Shown here: positions 42,712 to 52,136 of the stretch, piece after piece
How the letters are laid out: each line of letters opens with the position of its first letter
Numbering within the stretch: the first letter of the stretch is position 1
Assembly (NCBI RefSeq): GCF_000203975.2
Contig: NZ_AFCF02000001.1
Coordinates: forward strand, 186,001-250,000
Length of the DNA stretch: 64,000 nt
Direction: 5' to 3'
From: Leisingera sp. ANG1
GTDB taxonomy: Bacteria; Pseudomonadota; Alphaproteobacteria; Rhodobacterales; Rhodobacteraceae
Position numbers and translations under genes: made by a program
Notes under the pieces: model-generated
What the model was told of the DNA's origin: nothing
The model's input: the letters and a program-made list of their open reading frames with translations, nothing else
The model's database searches: none

Positions 42712-43926
42712 TCAATCCTTGAGGCTTTCTTCGCGCAGGCCGTCGGCCAGCAGGTTCAGACCCAGAACCAGCGTCAGCAGCGCAAAGGCAGGCGGCAGCG
42801 CCGGGTGCAGGTAGATCGACAACAGCTTGCGGCCATCATTGATCGTGGAACCCCAGTCCGGGCTTTCCGGCGGCAGGCCAAGGCCGAAGAAGCCGAGGGT
42901 ACCCAAGAGGATGGTGGTGTAGCCGATGCGCAGGCAGAAATCGACGATCAGCGGCCCGCGGGCGTTGGGCAGGATTTCCCACAGCATGATGTACCAGGGG
43001 CCCTCGCCGCGGGTCTGGGCAGCCGCCACGTAATCGCGGGTTTTGATGTCCAGCGTCAGGCCGCGCACGATACGGAACACCGTGGGCGAGTTGACGAAGA
43101 CCACCGAGACGAACACCACCAGGATACCGCCGGGGATGTCGAACATATCCATCACGCGGGGCAGGCCCGGGATCGAATAGGCCGGGGTGTTGATCAGGTA
43201 GCCGCCATTGGAAACCAGCTGCAGGTAGAACCAGATGATGATCCCCAGAACCAGCGGCAGCACCAGGTTGCGCACTTTGGGCCGGGTGTAATAGCGTGAG
43301 TTCAGCAGCACCCCGACAAAGACAATCGGGAAGATGAACAGAACGATCGCCATATAGTTCGGAACACCGGTGGCGACGATTTCAGGCGTGACCAGCAGGT
43401 AGAACAGCAGGATCACCGGGAAGGCCAGGATCAGGTTGGCGGCAAAGGACAGCGTGGTGTCCAGGCGTCCGCCGTAGTAGCCCGCAGGCAGGCCCAGGGT
43501 AATCCCCACCATGAAGGCAAAGACAGCTGCCATCGGGGCGATCTTGATGACTTCCCAGGCGCCTTTGACCAGGCGGCTGAACACGTCGCGCGCCAGGTTG
43601 TCGCCGCCAAGCAGGTAATAGGGGTAGTCCGCTTCGGTGGCGCCGTTCATCGGGGTGCCGGGGACCTTGTTCTTCATGCCCGAGACCTGCACCAGCGGGT
43701 CATGGGTAATGATCATGTCCATGGCGCCGTAGATGCCGGTGAACACCCAGAACATCACCAGGCCAAAGCCGATCATGCCGATGGGGCTGTCAAACAGCTT
43801 GCCATAAAGGCCAAGGCGCCGTTTGAAGCCGATGGAAGCTGCGTAGAGGATTACCAGCGAAAACCAGACCGGGGACAGCTGGTAGATGATACGCCCCGCA
43901 ATTTCGAATGTGCTAAGAGGTTCCAT
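42712..43926 (-). CDS. ABC transporter permease (DppC/OppC-like)
   Basis: 404 aa, longer than the usual ~300. An N-terminal extension with a hydrophobic pair (LSPVWFSLVILYAASIGF, about residue 15-32, and MIGFGLVMFWVFTGIYG) leads to a periplasmic loop, and the permease core of 5-6 segments has the EAA loop (DYVAAAQTRGEGPWYIMLWEILPN, with the G nine residues after). The insertion near residues 170-230 contains two extra hydrophobic stretches. Pairs with the DppB-like permease 15 bp upstream. Confidence 0.9.
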   Translation of the reverse strand: MEPLSTFEIAGRIIYQLSPVWFSLVILYAASIGFKRRLGLYGKLFDSPIGMIGFGLVMFWVFTGIYGAMDMIITHDPLVQVSGMKNKVPGTPMNGATEADYPYYLLGGDNLARDVFSRLVKGAWEVIKIAPMAAVFAFMVGITLGLPAGYYGGRLDTTLSFAANLILAFPVILLFYLLVTPEIVATGVPNYMAIVLFIFPIVFVGVLLNSRYYTRPKVRNLVLPLVLGIIIWFYLQLVSNGGYLINTPAYSIPGLPRVMDMFDIPGGILVVFVSVVFVNSPTVFRIVRGLTLDIKTRDYVAAAQTRGEGPWYIMLWEILPNARGPLIVDFCLRIGYTTILLGTLGFFGLGLPPESPDWGSTINDGRKLLSIYLHPALPPAFALLTLVLGLNLLADGLREESLKD

Positions 43927-43941
43927 GCTCTGCTGCCTTCC

Positions 43942-44994
43942 TTAAGAGATCCGGATACGCGGGTTCAGATACACATAGCCGATGTCAGAGATCAGCTGGG
44001 TGATCAGCACCACGAAGACTGAGACCACGGAAACGGCCAGCAGCAGTTCGATGTCGTTGTTGCCTGCGGCTTCCACCAGGATCCAGCCGAAGCCCTTGTA
44101 GTTGAACAGGGTCTCGACGATCACCACGCCGTTCAGCAGCCAGGGGAACTGCAGCATGATGACGGTGAAGGGGGCAATCAGTGCGTTCCGCAGCGCGTGC
44201 TTCAGAACGATGTTGTGAAAGCTCACACCTTTTAGGCGGGCGGTGCGGATGTATTGCGCGGTCATAACCTCGGTCATCGAGGCGCGGGTCATCCGGGCGA
44301 TATAGCCCATGCCGTAAAGCGCGATGGTCAGCACCGGCAGGAAGAAGTTCTCGAAGTTCGGGTTGTCCATCGCCGAGGTGGCGGTGCCCTTGAACCATTT
44401 GAGGCCCACGGTGGAGGATGTGAACACGGCAATGAATATCACGCCGGAAACATATTCGGGTGTTGCCGTGGTCAGGATAGAGGCGGTTGAAAGGCTTCGG
44501 TCGGTGACAGAGCCTTCGCGCATGCCTGCCAGCACCCCGATGATCAGGGCAGAAGGCACCATCAGCACCAGCACCCAGAACATCAGGCGGCCTGTATTGC
44601 CGAGCCGTTCTGCGATGATGGTGGAGACTTCATCCTTGAACCGGGTCGAATAGCCCCAGTCACCTTGCAGAATGCCGCAGAAGGTCGGCGCTTCGGCGGC
44701 TTCCTCAGCGCTGACCGCGCCGGTCATGCAGCGGCCGGTGAACCCTTTCTCGGTCTCGCGGGTCCAGCCCGGCAGAACGCCCAGCCATTGCCCGTATTTC
44801 GAAACCATGGAGCCGCCATAACCGTTGGCGTCCAGCCAGCTGGCCACGGCCTCATCCGACATGCGGAAGTTGCCCTGGGTTTTGGCGAGTTTTTCGAGGT
44901 TGGGGTAGAGGTTCGTGAGGAAGAACACGATGAACGTCAGGCACAGGGCCGTCAGCAGCATCACGCCCGAACGGCGGAGAATGAAAAGTCCCAT
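43942..44994 (-). CDS. ABC transporter permease (DppB/OppB-like)
   Basis: 350 aa. First segment at the N-terminus (LFILRRSGVMLLTALCLTFI), a ~110-residue periplasmic loop, then five segments with the EAA motif (YIRTARLKGVSFHNIVLKHA, followed by LRNALIAPFT). The periplasmic loop carries two cysteines (RCMTGAVSAEEAAEAPTFCG). Second gene in the operon after the binding protein, separated from it by a hairpin. Confidence 0.92.
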   Translation of the reverse strand: MGLFILRRSGVMLLTALCLTFIVFFLTNLYPNLEKLAKTQGNFRMSDEAVASWLDANGYGGSMVSKYGQWLGVLPGWTRETEKGFTGRCMTGAVSAEEAAEAPTFCGILQGDWGYSTRFKDEVSTIIAERLGNTGRLMFWVLVLMVPSALIIGVLAGMREGSVTDRSLSTASILTTATPEYVSGVIFIAVFTSSTVGLKWFKGTATSAMDNPNFENFFLPVLTIALYGMGYIARMTRASMTEVMTAQYIRTARLKGVSFHNIVLKHALRNALIAPFTVIMLQFPWLLNGVVIVETLFNYKGFGWILVEAAGNNDIELLLAVSVVSVFVVLITQLISDIGYVYLNPRIRIS

Positions 44995-45065
44995 TTGGGT
45001 CCCCTGTCAGTCTGGCGGATCGGACCCGGCTCAAGGGGCGGGTCTCTTATCTTTTGAGCTGGAAA

Positions 45066-45091
45066 GCACCGCCCCGGAGGAGGGGCGGTGC
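45066..45091. other. Hairpin after the binding-protein gene
   Basis: GCACCGCCCC (45066-45075) and GGGGCGGTGC (45082-45091), 10-bp stem, 6-nt loop, directly downstream of the binding-protein stop on the minus strand and followed by TTTCCAG. Hairpins here commonly raise the amount of binding protein relative to permease by stabilising the upstream mRNA. Confidence 0.7.
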
Positions 45092-45113
45092 AAGAGTCAG
45101 GAGCCGGTCGGGC

Positions 45114-46778
45114 TTAGGCTGCCCAGCCCCACTTGTAGTGGTGATGCTCGAAGGAGATATGCATGTCGGCACCGACAACACCTTCGCGCATGTGGCGGTA
45201 GAGCGAGCGCCAGTAGGGCTGGATGGTCACGCCCTCTTCCTGGATCAGAGCCTGGCCCTTGGCAGAGATTTCGCGGCGCTTGTCAGCGTCAGCAATGGAC
45301 AGGGCTTCTGCCAGCAGGGCGTCGAACTCCGGGTTTTCCCAGCCGAATTCGTTCCAGGCTTCGCCGGATTTGTAGGCCAGCGCCCAGATCTGAACGCCCA
45401 GCGGGCGGTGGTTCCAGTTGGTCGAGGAAAACGGGTATTTGGCCCAGTCGTTCCAGAAAGTCGAGCCCGGCAGAACGGTCCGTTTAACCTTGAAGCCAGC
45501 GTCGCGCAGCTGTGCTGCCACCGCGTCGGTGGTGTTCCGGCGCCAGTCGTCGTCGATCGACAGGATCTCATGCTCGAAATCCATCATGCCGGCTTCTTCC
45601 ATCAGCGCCTTGGCACCGGCGGGATCAACCTTCTGCGGCGGCAGTTCGGCGTATTCCGGGTGGATCGGGCCGACATGGTGGTTTTCCGCAGTTTCGCCGC
45701 GGCCGCCGTAGCCAAGCTCCAGGCAGACGGAGTTGTCGACCGCCATCTGGATCGCCTTGCGGACGCGCTTGTCAGCATAGGGTTTCTTGCCGTCGATTTC
45801 CGCCAGCTGGTTGGTGCGGATCACGATCGAGGACATGGTCACAACTTCGGACTTCTTGTAGCCGAGGCCGTCCATCACGTCGATGAATTCGCCGACCGAT
45901 TCATAGAGCATGTCGACTTCGTCGGATTCCAGCGCCGCCAGCCAGGAGGACGGGTCGGTGCCGAAATCGACGTATTCGATGCGGTCCAGTGCCGGCTTGC
46001 CATAGATCGCTTCGCCCCACCAGGTGTGGTCGTCGTTGCGTTCCAGAACCGAACGCACGCCGACTTCCAGCTCGGTCAGCAGGAACGGGCCGGTGCCGAC
46101 GTTCTGGGTGAAGTCGTTGGTCTGGAAGGAGGAATGCACGATGGCCGCCGGATAGTCGGCCATGCCTGCGATCAGCGAAATGTCGGAGGCCGGCAGGTTC
46201 AGTTTGACTGTGTGGCTGTCGACCACTTCGATCGCGCCTTCGGCTGCCTGGCCGGTTTCACTGTCAATCAGGGTTGCGAAACGGCCGGCCATGGAGTTGC
46301 CTTCCAGCCCCTTGTCGCACCAGCCTGCAATGTTGCGGGCAACATCTTCGGCGGTGAAGTCGTCGCCGTTGTTCCACTTGACGCCCTGGCGGACGTTCAG
46401 GGTATAGACGGTGGCGTCCTCGTTGATCTCCCAGCTTTCCAGCAGCATGCCGGTGAAGGAGCCGTCGTTGTTGTATTCCACCAGGTATTCGATGGTACCG
46501 CGGGTCTTGTTGGCCATCTGCGACCAGTCAAAGGTGCGCGGGTCCTTCAGCGGGCGGACTTCGGTTTGCACCCGAAGTGTGCCGCCCTGCTTTTTCTCTT
46601 CTGCCGCCTTAACCGGGGCGGCCAGGCCGATCATGCCATAGGCAGCGGCGGCAGTGACGCCCAGCGAGGTGGCGCGGGTCAGGAATTCCCTGCGGTCCAG
46701 CTTGCCGTCCAGCACTTCCTTGGCGTGCATCTTGGCGGCCCAATGGATCGGGGCTCCGTTGATGGTGTCTTTGGTCAT
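45114..46778 (-). CDS. ABC transporter substrate-binding protein, family 5
   Basis: 554 aa periplasmic binding protein of the oligopeptide/nickel class. The N-terminus carries a twin-arginine signal preceded by an unusually long n-region: [20 protein letters not shown] with the arginines at residues 29-30, so folded export by Tat is expected. Family-5 patterns: [31 protein letters not shown], and the [20 protein letters not shown] region. Ligand may be a peptide, opine or glycoside; nothing fixes it. First gene of the operon that continues with two permeases and a double ATPase. Confidence 0.92.
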   Translation of the reverse strand: MTKDTINGAPIHWAAKMHAKEVLDGKLDRREFLTRATSLGVTAAAAYGMIGLAAPVKAAEEKKQGGTLRVQTEVRPLKDPRTFDWSQMANKTRGTIEYLVEYNNDGSFTGMLLESWEINEDATVYTLNVRQGVKWNNGDDFTAEDVARNIAGWCDKGLEGNSMAGRFATLIDSETGQAAEGAIEVVDSHTVKLNLPASDISLIAGMADYPAAIVHSSFQTNDFTQNVGTGPFLLTELEVGVRSVLERNDDHTWWGEAIYGKPALDRIEYVDFGTDPSSWLAALESDEVDMLYESVGEFIDVMDGLGYKKSEVVTMSSIVIRTNQLAEIDGKKPYADKRVRKAIQMAVDNSVCLELGYGGRGETAENHHVGPIHPEYAELPPQKVDPAGAKALMEEAGMMDFEHEILSIDDDWRRNTTDAVAAQLRDAGFKVKRTVLPGSTFWNDWAKYPFSSTNWNHRPLGVQIWALAYKSGEAWNEFGWENPEFDALLAEALSIADADKRREISAKGQALIQEEGVTIQPYWRSLYRHMREGVVGADMHISFEHHHYKWGWAA

Positions 46779-47089
46779 TTAAGTCTCCCTGTCGTACCGT
46801 TCGGTCATTTTTGTGCGAAACGGATATTGGCCCGGCGGTGTGCCAGGCGATTTTGGTTCAGGTTTTGGATTAAAGTTTCCCCATGCCTGCATTCCGGCAG
46901 AGATACGGCGTTTCGTCAATGCACAGTTTCGTCGTTTCCGTGTAAAAATACGACATTTCCGGCGTCGGTTTTATTATTCGGGGCGGCATACGTCCGCATA
47001 CTGTTCAAAACTGCCCAGTAATAGGGCCGGCATTTGAAGGAATTTCCGGTGTGTCAGGCCATGCGGCGGGATTCTGCTGACGGATCAGG
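46779..47089. promoter_or_regulatory. Promoter region of the peptide ABC operon
   Basis: 311 bp, AT-richer than its flanks. ATTTCCGG/GTTTCCG-type motifs occur three times in the same orientation (46934-46942, 46955-46964, 47042-47053), which could be sites for the neighbouring AraC-family regulator. No hairpin terminator is seen for the AraC gene, so read-through into the operon is possible. Confidence 0.4.
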
Positions 47090-47893
47090 CTATTGCAGTT
47101 TTTTGCGGGCGGAATCGCGCAATCCGCTGGGGGGCTGGCCGGTATGCTGCGTGATGAAGCGTGTGAAATAGGCGGCGCTGCCAAAGCCCAGCCGGGCGGC
47201 AATGTCGCGAATGGGTATATCTGAAGTGATCAGCAGTGTCCGTGCGGCGTGCAGCTGGCGCTCTGTCAGAAGGGTCGCTGCGGTCTTGCCTGCGGCAGCT
47301 TTGCAGACCCGTGTCAGATGTGTCGGGGTCACGTTCAGGGCCTCAGCATGCGCAGCCATTGTGGTCTGGCAGCCCTGCACCCCGGAAATGCGCTGGCAGT
47401 AGGCCCGGCACAGGCGCAGCGCCGCAGATTGCCGAGGTGCCGTGTCCGGCTGACGTTGCAGAGCGACGGCTGCAAGCTCGCTATGGGCTTGCACGGCGCG
47501 GTGCCAATGCTGTCCTTGCGCAGCCTGCTCGCGGCTGATCGCCTCGAAGTGCCCGCCCAGGCCGGTTTGTTCCTGCAGGCTGGTGAAGCGCTTGTGCACA
47601 GGGGCTTCAGGAAAGGGCGGCAGCAAGGGGCCTGTCATCGATAGCACCTGGCCCAGGCACTGGCGGGAGAATTCGGCCGACCAAAGTGCCCCGGCCGGCA
47701 CAAAAATGACACTATGCAGGCCGAAGCCGCGCTGCTCCCCATTCAGGAAGAAGCGGCCTTGCCCGCGCGTGATCCAGATCAGCAGGTGTTCGTTTCGGCT
47801 GTGGGCCAATGCGGTCTGCCAGCCGCCGTCCGGTGCCAGCCGGACCAGCGGCGCGGCATGGAACTCTCTGGGAAGATCTGAATCAAAGGGCAT
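47090..47893 (-). CDS. AraC-family transcriptional regulator
   Basis: 267 aa from ATG 47893; an upstream in-frame GTG at 47941 has no better ribosome site. N-terminal cupin-like sensor (ITRGQGRFFLNGEQRGFGLH, VIFVPAGALWSAEF) and a C-terminal double helix-turn-helix (about 160-260: ALNVTPTHLTRVCKAAAG, then IRDIAARLGFGSAAYFTRFI). It lies 311 bp upstream of the ABC operon on the same strand and is the likely controller of it. Effector unknown. Confidence 0.88.
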   Translation of the reverse strand: MPFDSDLPREFHAAPLVRLAPDGGWQTALAHSRNEHLLIWITRGQGRFFLNGEQRGFGLHSVIFVPAGALWSAEFSRQCLGQVLSMTGPLLPPFPEAPVHKRFTSLQEQTGLGGHFEAISREQAAQGQHWHRAVQAHSELAAVALQRQPDTAPRQSAALRLCRAYCQRISGVQGCQTTMAAHAEALNVTPTHLTRVCKAAAGKTAATLLTERQLHAARTLLITSDIPIRDIAARLGFGSAAYFTRFITQHTGQPPSGLRDSARKKLQ

Positions 47894-48023
47894 CAGCAAT
47901 CTTAAGCAGCAGAACCGGTTTTGGTGGCCGCAGCAGGTCACGGATCGCTGATTCTGGCAAGTTTCCGCTTGCTGAAGGCTGAAGTGATGAAAGTTTTAGG
48001 GGCTGGCGCGAGATGGTGCGGGC

Positions 48024-48899
48024 TCAAGCGAGCGAGATCTGGTGCCAGTCCTTCATCCGGGCGCGGAACCAGCTGCGCTGCCGTTTGGCAAACTGCCGGG
48101 TGGCGACGGCGGCGCGCTCTTCCGCTTCCTCCAGCGTCAGGCGGCCGTCGGCGTAGCCCATCAGTTCCGGCACGCCTATGGCTTTGCAAGATGGCAGCGC
48201 GGGGTCATACCGGCTGCGCATGGCGTCGATCTCGGCCATCGCTCCCTGATCCAGCATAAGTCCGAAGCGTTTGCGGATGCGTTCCTCCAGCCATTGCTTG
48301 TCCGAGTTCAGAACCATTGCCGTGCAGTTCTGCAGCGGCAGCGCCGGGGCAGGGGTTTCGTCCTGCCAGCTGGCCAGGGGGCGTCCGGTGGCCTTCAGCA
48401 CTTCCCAGGCGCGCTGCACCCGGGCGCGGTTCATCAGGTCGATGCGGCCCGCGGTCTCCGCATCCAGCTCTGCCCGTAGCGCATCCAGCGGCAGGCTGTC
48501 GCCTTCGGTGCGCACCGCGGGCGGGGTGGCGGGGATTTCGGCCATGCCCTCTGTCAGGGCGGTGAAATAGAGACCGGTGCCGCCGACGATGATCAACCGT
48601 TCCGGCCCGTCCAGAAGCGGAAGCACCTCGCGCAGCCAGTGGCCGGCGGAATATTCCGCGTCAAACGGGACGTGGCCATACAGCGCGTGCGGCGCCTGCG
48701 CCTCTTCCTCTGCCGAGGGGCGGGCGGTGATCACCCGCCAGCAGTCATAGACCTGGCTGGCGTCTGCGTTGACAATGATTCCGCCCTGACGGGCCGCAAT
48801 TTCCAGCGCCAGCGCGGACTTTCCAGAGGCCGTGGGGCCTGCGATCAGCACAGGTTTGCCGGGGTCGATGTCGGGCAGGTTCATCGGGGTGCAGTCCAT
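48024..48899 (-). CDS. miaA: tRNA dimethylallyltransferase
   Basis: 291 aa; adds an isopentenyl group to A37 of UNN-reading tRNAs. P-loop [18 protein letters not shown], then [34 protein letters not shown] and the tRNA-binding [20 protein letters not shown]. Start ambiguity: ATG 48899 or the in-frame ATG 48884, neither with a clear ribosome site. The C-terminal [16 protein letters not shown] pattern is intact. It diverges from pyrH over a 114-bp gap with an 8-bp inverted repeat (TGCCAGTT 48906, AACTGGCA 48951). Confidence 0.93.
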   Translation of the reverse strand: MDCTPMNLPDIDPGKPVLIAGPTASGKSALALEIAARQGGIIVNADASQVYDCWRVITARPSAEEEAQAPHALYGHVPFDAEYSAGHWLREVLPLLDGPERLIIVGGTGLYFTALTEGMAEIPATPPAVRTEGDSLPLDALRAELDAETAGRIDLMNRARVQRAWEVLKATGRPLASWQDETPAPALPLQNCTAMVLNSDKQWLEERIRKRFGLMLDQGAMAEIDAMRSRYDPALPSCKAIGVPELMGYADGRLTLEEAEERAAVATRQFAKRQRSWFRARMKDWHQISLA

Positions 48900-49013
48900 C
48901 TTTGATGCCAGTTCCGCAAAACTGCGGGGAAAGCGCGCTGCGTGGATTGAAACTGGCAGCGAATTCCTTCATTTTGCCGCGCAAATTAACCCTCACATCT
49001 TCTGGAGCGCAAC

Positions 49014-49763
49014 ATGCCTCAACCGCAAGAAAAGCCGGAACTGGATCCGGCCGCCGCCTATAAACGCGTCATGCTGAAAATTTCGGGCGAGGCACTGATG
49101 GGCGACCAGGGGTTCGGCCTGCATCCGCCGACCGTGCAGCGCATCGCCCGCGAGGTGAAGACCGTGCACGACATGGGGGTGGAAATCTGCATGGTGATCG
49201 GCGGCGGCAACATCTTCCGCGGGCTGTCCGGTTCGGCCCAGGGGATGGAGCGCACGACCGCTGACTACATGGGCATGATGGCCACGGTGATGAACGCGCT
49301 GGCGATGCAGTCTGCACTGGAAGGCCTGGGGGTGTTCACCCGCGTGATCTCGGCGATCCGGATGGATGAGGTCGCCGAGCCCTATATCCGCCGCCGCGCT
49401 GTGCGCCACCTGGAAAAGAAACGGGTTTGCATCTTTGCTGCCGGCACCGGCAACCCCTATTTCACCACCGACACTGCTGCGACGCTGCGCGCCAACGAGA
49501 TGGCCTGCGAGGCGATCTTCATGGGCAAGAACGGGGTTGATGGCGTCTACGACAAGGACCCGGCGCAGCACGATGATGCGGTCCGTTATGACGAAATCAG
49601 TTACGACGACGTATTTGCCAAGCGGCTGAAGGTGATGGATGCCTCCGCCATCGCGCTTGCCCGTGACAACAACCTGCCTCTGATCGTGTTCCCGCTGGAT
49701 GAGCCGGGCGGTTTCCGCGGCATTCTGGCGGGCAAGGGGACTTATACCAAGGTTCACGGCTGA
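49014..49763 (+). CDS. pyrH: UMP kinase
   Basis: 249 aa; phosphorylates UMP to UDP, hexameric, amino-acid-kinase fold. Patterns: [59 protein letters not shown] and the C-terminal [12 protein letters not shown] lies 6 nt before ATG. The first ~15 residues are a Pro/Glu-rich extension. First gene of the pyrH-frr-uppS envelope/translation cluster but ends in its own terminator. Confidence 0.96.
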   Translation: MPQPQEKPELDPAAAYKRVMLKISGEALMGDQGFGLHPPTVQRIAREVKTVHDMGVEICMVIGGGNIFRGLSGSAQGMERTTADYMGMMATVMNALAMQSALEGLGVFTRVISAIRMDEVAEPYIRRRAVRHLEKKRVCIFAAGTGNPYFTTDTAATLRANEMACEAIFMGKNGVDGVYDKDPAQHDDAVRYDEISYDDVFAKRLKVMDASAIALARDNNLPLIVFPLDEPGGFRGILAGKGTYTKVHG

Positions 49764-49783
49764 GCTGCCGAGCAGCCGGCTGA

Positions 49784-49814
49784 AACCGCGGGCCGTGATC
49801 GCCCGCGGTTTTTT
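49784..49814 (+). terminator. Intrinsic terminator of pyrH
   Basis: AACCGCGGGC (49784-49793) and GCCCGCGGTT (49801-49810), 10-bp stem, 7-nt loop, then TTTTG. Confidence 0.9.
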
Positions 49815-50016
49815 GTGATCTGACCTGAGTGCCTGTGCGGGGCTGATCCCGTGAATTCCGCGGCAGGCAGGCTAGATCGTGCATCACGGAGGGCGTGGCC
49901 AAAGCGCGGAGATGCCGCCCCGGCGGCACCAAATCCTCCGCTTGATCGCTATACATCAGCCTTCCAATGGCTTATGAGCCAATGGAAGACCGCCTCAGAT
50001 AAGGGGAGAGAGCAGC

Positions 50017-50580
50017 ATGTCTGATGATTTTGAACTGGATACCGACGATCTGAAACGCCGCATGGATGGCGCCATGGCCAACCTGCGCACCGAATTTGCG
50101 TCGCTGCGCACCGGCCGGGCTTCGGCCTCGATGCTGGAGCCGGTGATGGTGGATGCCTACGGCTCGCCGACGCCGATCAACCAGGTGGGCACCGTCAACG
50201 TGCCGGAGCCGCGCATGGTCACCATCAACGTCTGGGACAAGGGCCTGGTCGGCAAGGTGGAGAAGGCGATCCGCGAATCCGGCCTGGGCATCAACCCGCA
50301 GCTCAACGGCACCATCATCATGCTGCCGATCCCGGAGCTGAACGAGGAGCGCCGCCGCGAACTGGGCAAGGTGGCCGGCCAGTATGCCGAACACGCCCGG
50401 GTGTCGATCCGCAACGTCCGCCGCGACGGCATGGACCAGATCAAGAAGGCCAAGGCCGACGGCATGTCGGAAGACGATCAGAAGTTCTGGGAAGCCGAGG
50501 TGCAGGAGCTGACCGACAAGATGATCAAGCATGTGGACGAGGCGCTTGAGACCAAGCAAGCCGAGATCATGCAGGTCTGA
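50017..50580 (+). CDS. frr: Ribosome recycling factor
   Basis: 187 aa; with EF-G it splits post-termination ribosomes. The three-helix bundle core is clear: [57 protein letters not shown] and [30 protein letters not shown] precedes the ATG. First gene of the long collinear run to lpxB; uppS starts 8 bp later. Confidence 0.97.
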   Translation: MSDDFELDTDDLKRRMDGAMANLRTEFASLRTGRASASMLEPVMVDAYGSPTPINQVGTVNVPEPRMVTINVWDKGLVGKVEKAIRESGLGINPQLNGTIIMLPIPELNEERRRELGKVAGQYAEHARVSIRNVRRDGMDQIKKAKADGMSEDDQKFWEAEVQELTDKMIKHVDEALETKQAEIMQV

Positions 50581-50588
50581 CGGGCAGT

Positions 50589-51347
50589 ATGCCAGGAGAC
50601 ACAAACCCGCACGCGAGTGCTGCCGGAGAAGTTCCGGCGGCCCGCTCCGGCCCGCGCCATGTGGCCATAATCATGGACGGCAACGGCCGCTGGGCGCAGG
50701 CCCGGGGCAGGCCGCGGCTGTTTGGCCACCATGCAGGTGCGCGCCGGGTCCGTGAAGTTGTCGAGTGCTGCCCGGCTTTGGGCGTGGAATACCTGACCAT
50801 ATTTGCCTTCTCGACCGAGAACTGGAAACGGACGCAGACCGAAGTTGCCGGTCTGATGAGCCTGTTCCGCCGCTACATCTCCAAGGAAATGAACGCCTTG
50901 GCTGAACAGAACGTCCGTGTGCGCTTTATCGGCGACCGGGTGCGGCTGGATGCCAAGCTGATTGATCTGATGGACAAGCTGGAGCGTAAGACCGAAGGCA
51001 ACAGCGGCACCCAACTGACCATTGCGCTGAACTATGGCGGCCGGGATGAGGTCGCACGCGCAACCAAGCGGCTGGCGCGGGATGTGGCCGAAGGCCGGCT
51101 GGACCCCGAAAACGTCGATGAAGAAACCCTGCCGCGCTATCTGGACACCCATGTGCTGCCGGATCCGGACCTGGTGATCCGCACCAGCGGCGAGGCGCGG
51201 ATCTCAAACTTCCTGCTGTGGCAGTCGGCTTATGCGGAATATGAGTTCATCGACACGCTGTGGCCTGATTTCTCGGGCGAGGAGCTGGAGCGGCTGTGCA
51301 ACAGCTATGGCCGCCGCGACCGCCGGTTCGGGGCGGTCAAGACATGA
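50589..51347 (+). CDS. uppS: Undecaprenyl diphosphate synthase
   Basis: 252 aa cis-prenyltransferase making the C55 lipid carrier for cell-wall and LPS sugars. Motifs: HVAIIMDGNGRWAQARG with the catalytic aspartate, LTIFAFSTENWKR, and the C-terminal LVIRTSGEARISNFLLWQ with AYAEYEF. An N-terminal ~20-residue extension precedes the conserved core. Its stop overlaps the cdsA start (ATGA). Confidence 0.95.
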   Translation: MPGDTNPHASAAGEVPAARSGPRHVAIIMDGNGRWAQARGRPRLFGHHAGARRVREVVECCPALGVEYLTIFAFSTENWKRTQTEVAGLMSLFRRYISKEMNALAEQNVRVRFIGDRVRLDAKLIDLMDKLERKTEGNSGTQLTIALNYGGRDEVARATKRLARDVAEGRLDPENVDEETLPRYLDTHVLPDPDLVIRTSGEARISNFLLWQSAYAEYEFIDTLWPDFSGEELERLCNSYGRRDRRFGAVKT

Positions 51348-52120
51348 GTGCTGCCAAGGACCGGTGGGCGGACCTGCTGCCGCGGGCCGTGTCTGCCATC
51401 GTGATGATTGCCGCAGGCGGTTTTGCGGTCTGGGCTGGCGGGTTCATTTTCAATGCTCTGATCGCGCTGTGCTGCGGCGGCATGGTGTGGGAGCTGGTAC
51501 GGATGCTGATGCCGTCACGCAGCGGCACGGCGCTGCAGCTTGGCGCGATCTCAGCCGTTGCGGTACTGCTGGCGTCGCTGCTGCCCGCTCTGTGGGTGCT
51601 GCCGGTGCTGGCCGCACCTGTGGCCGCCGGTTTCAGTCAGATCCGTGAACGGCGGCAGTACTTCACCGGATTCGCGCTGTGGGTGCTGCTGGCAGGGTTC
51701 GGTTTTATCTGGCTGCGCGGCCAGATGGGCATGGCTTGGATGCTGTGGCTGATCTGCATTGTGGTAGCGACAGATGTGGCCGGGTATTTTGCGGGCAAGG
51801 CCCTTGGCGGACCCAAGTTCTGGCCCCGTGTCAGCCCCAAGAAAACCTGGAGCGGCACCGCGTCGGGCTGGATTGCGGCTGCCATTGTCGGGGCTGTCTT
51901 CGCCGCGCAGTTGGGGCAGGGCTTTGGCCTTGTCGTGCTGTCGGTTCTTCTGTCGATGGCCAGCCAGGCCGGCGATGTGGCGGAAAGCGCCCTGAAGCGC
52001 AAGATGGGCGTCAAGGATTCCAGTGCGCTGATTCCCGGCCATGGCGGGCTGTTTGACCGCTTTGACGGGATGCTGGGCGCAGCGGCCATGTTCCTGGCCG
52101 TCGCTGCCTTCTGGGGATAA
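51344..52120 (+). CDS. cdsA: Phosphatidate cytidylyltransferase
   Basis: 258 aa inner-membrane enzyme making CDP-diacylglycerol. ATG at 51344 overlaps the uppS stop by 4 bp, which decides the start over an in-frame ATG at 51296. About 7 hydrophobic segments; signature SALKRKMGVKDSSALIPGHG with GGLFDRFDGML, containing the metal-binding aspartates, is complete. Confidence 0.94.
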   Translation: MSAAKDRWADLLPRAVSAIVMIAAGGFAVWAGGFIFNALIALCCGGMVWELVRMLMPSRSGTALQLGAISAVAVLLASLLPALWVLPVLAAPVAAGFSQIRERRQYFTGFALWVLLAGFGFIWLRGQMGMAWMLWLICIVVATDVAGYFAGKALGGPKFWPRVSPKKTWSGTASGWIAAAIVGAVFAAQLGQGFGLVVLSVLLSMASQAGDVAESALKRKMGVKDSSALIPGHGGLFDRFDGMLGAAAMFLAVAAFWG

Positions 52121-52136
52121 CCAGTCAGGAAAGACC

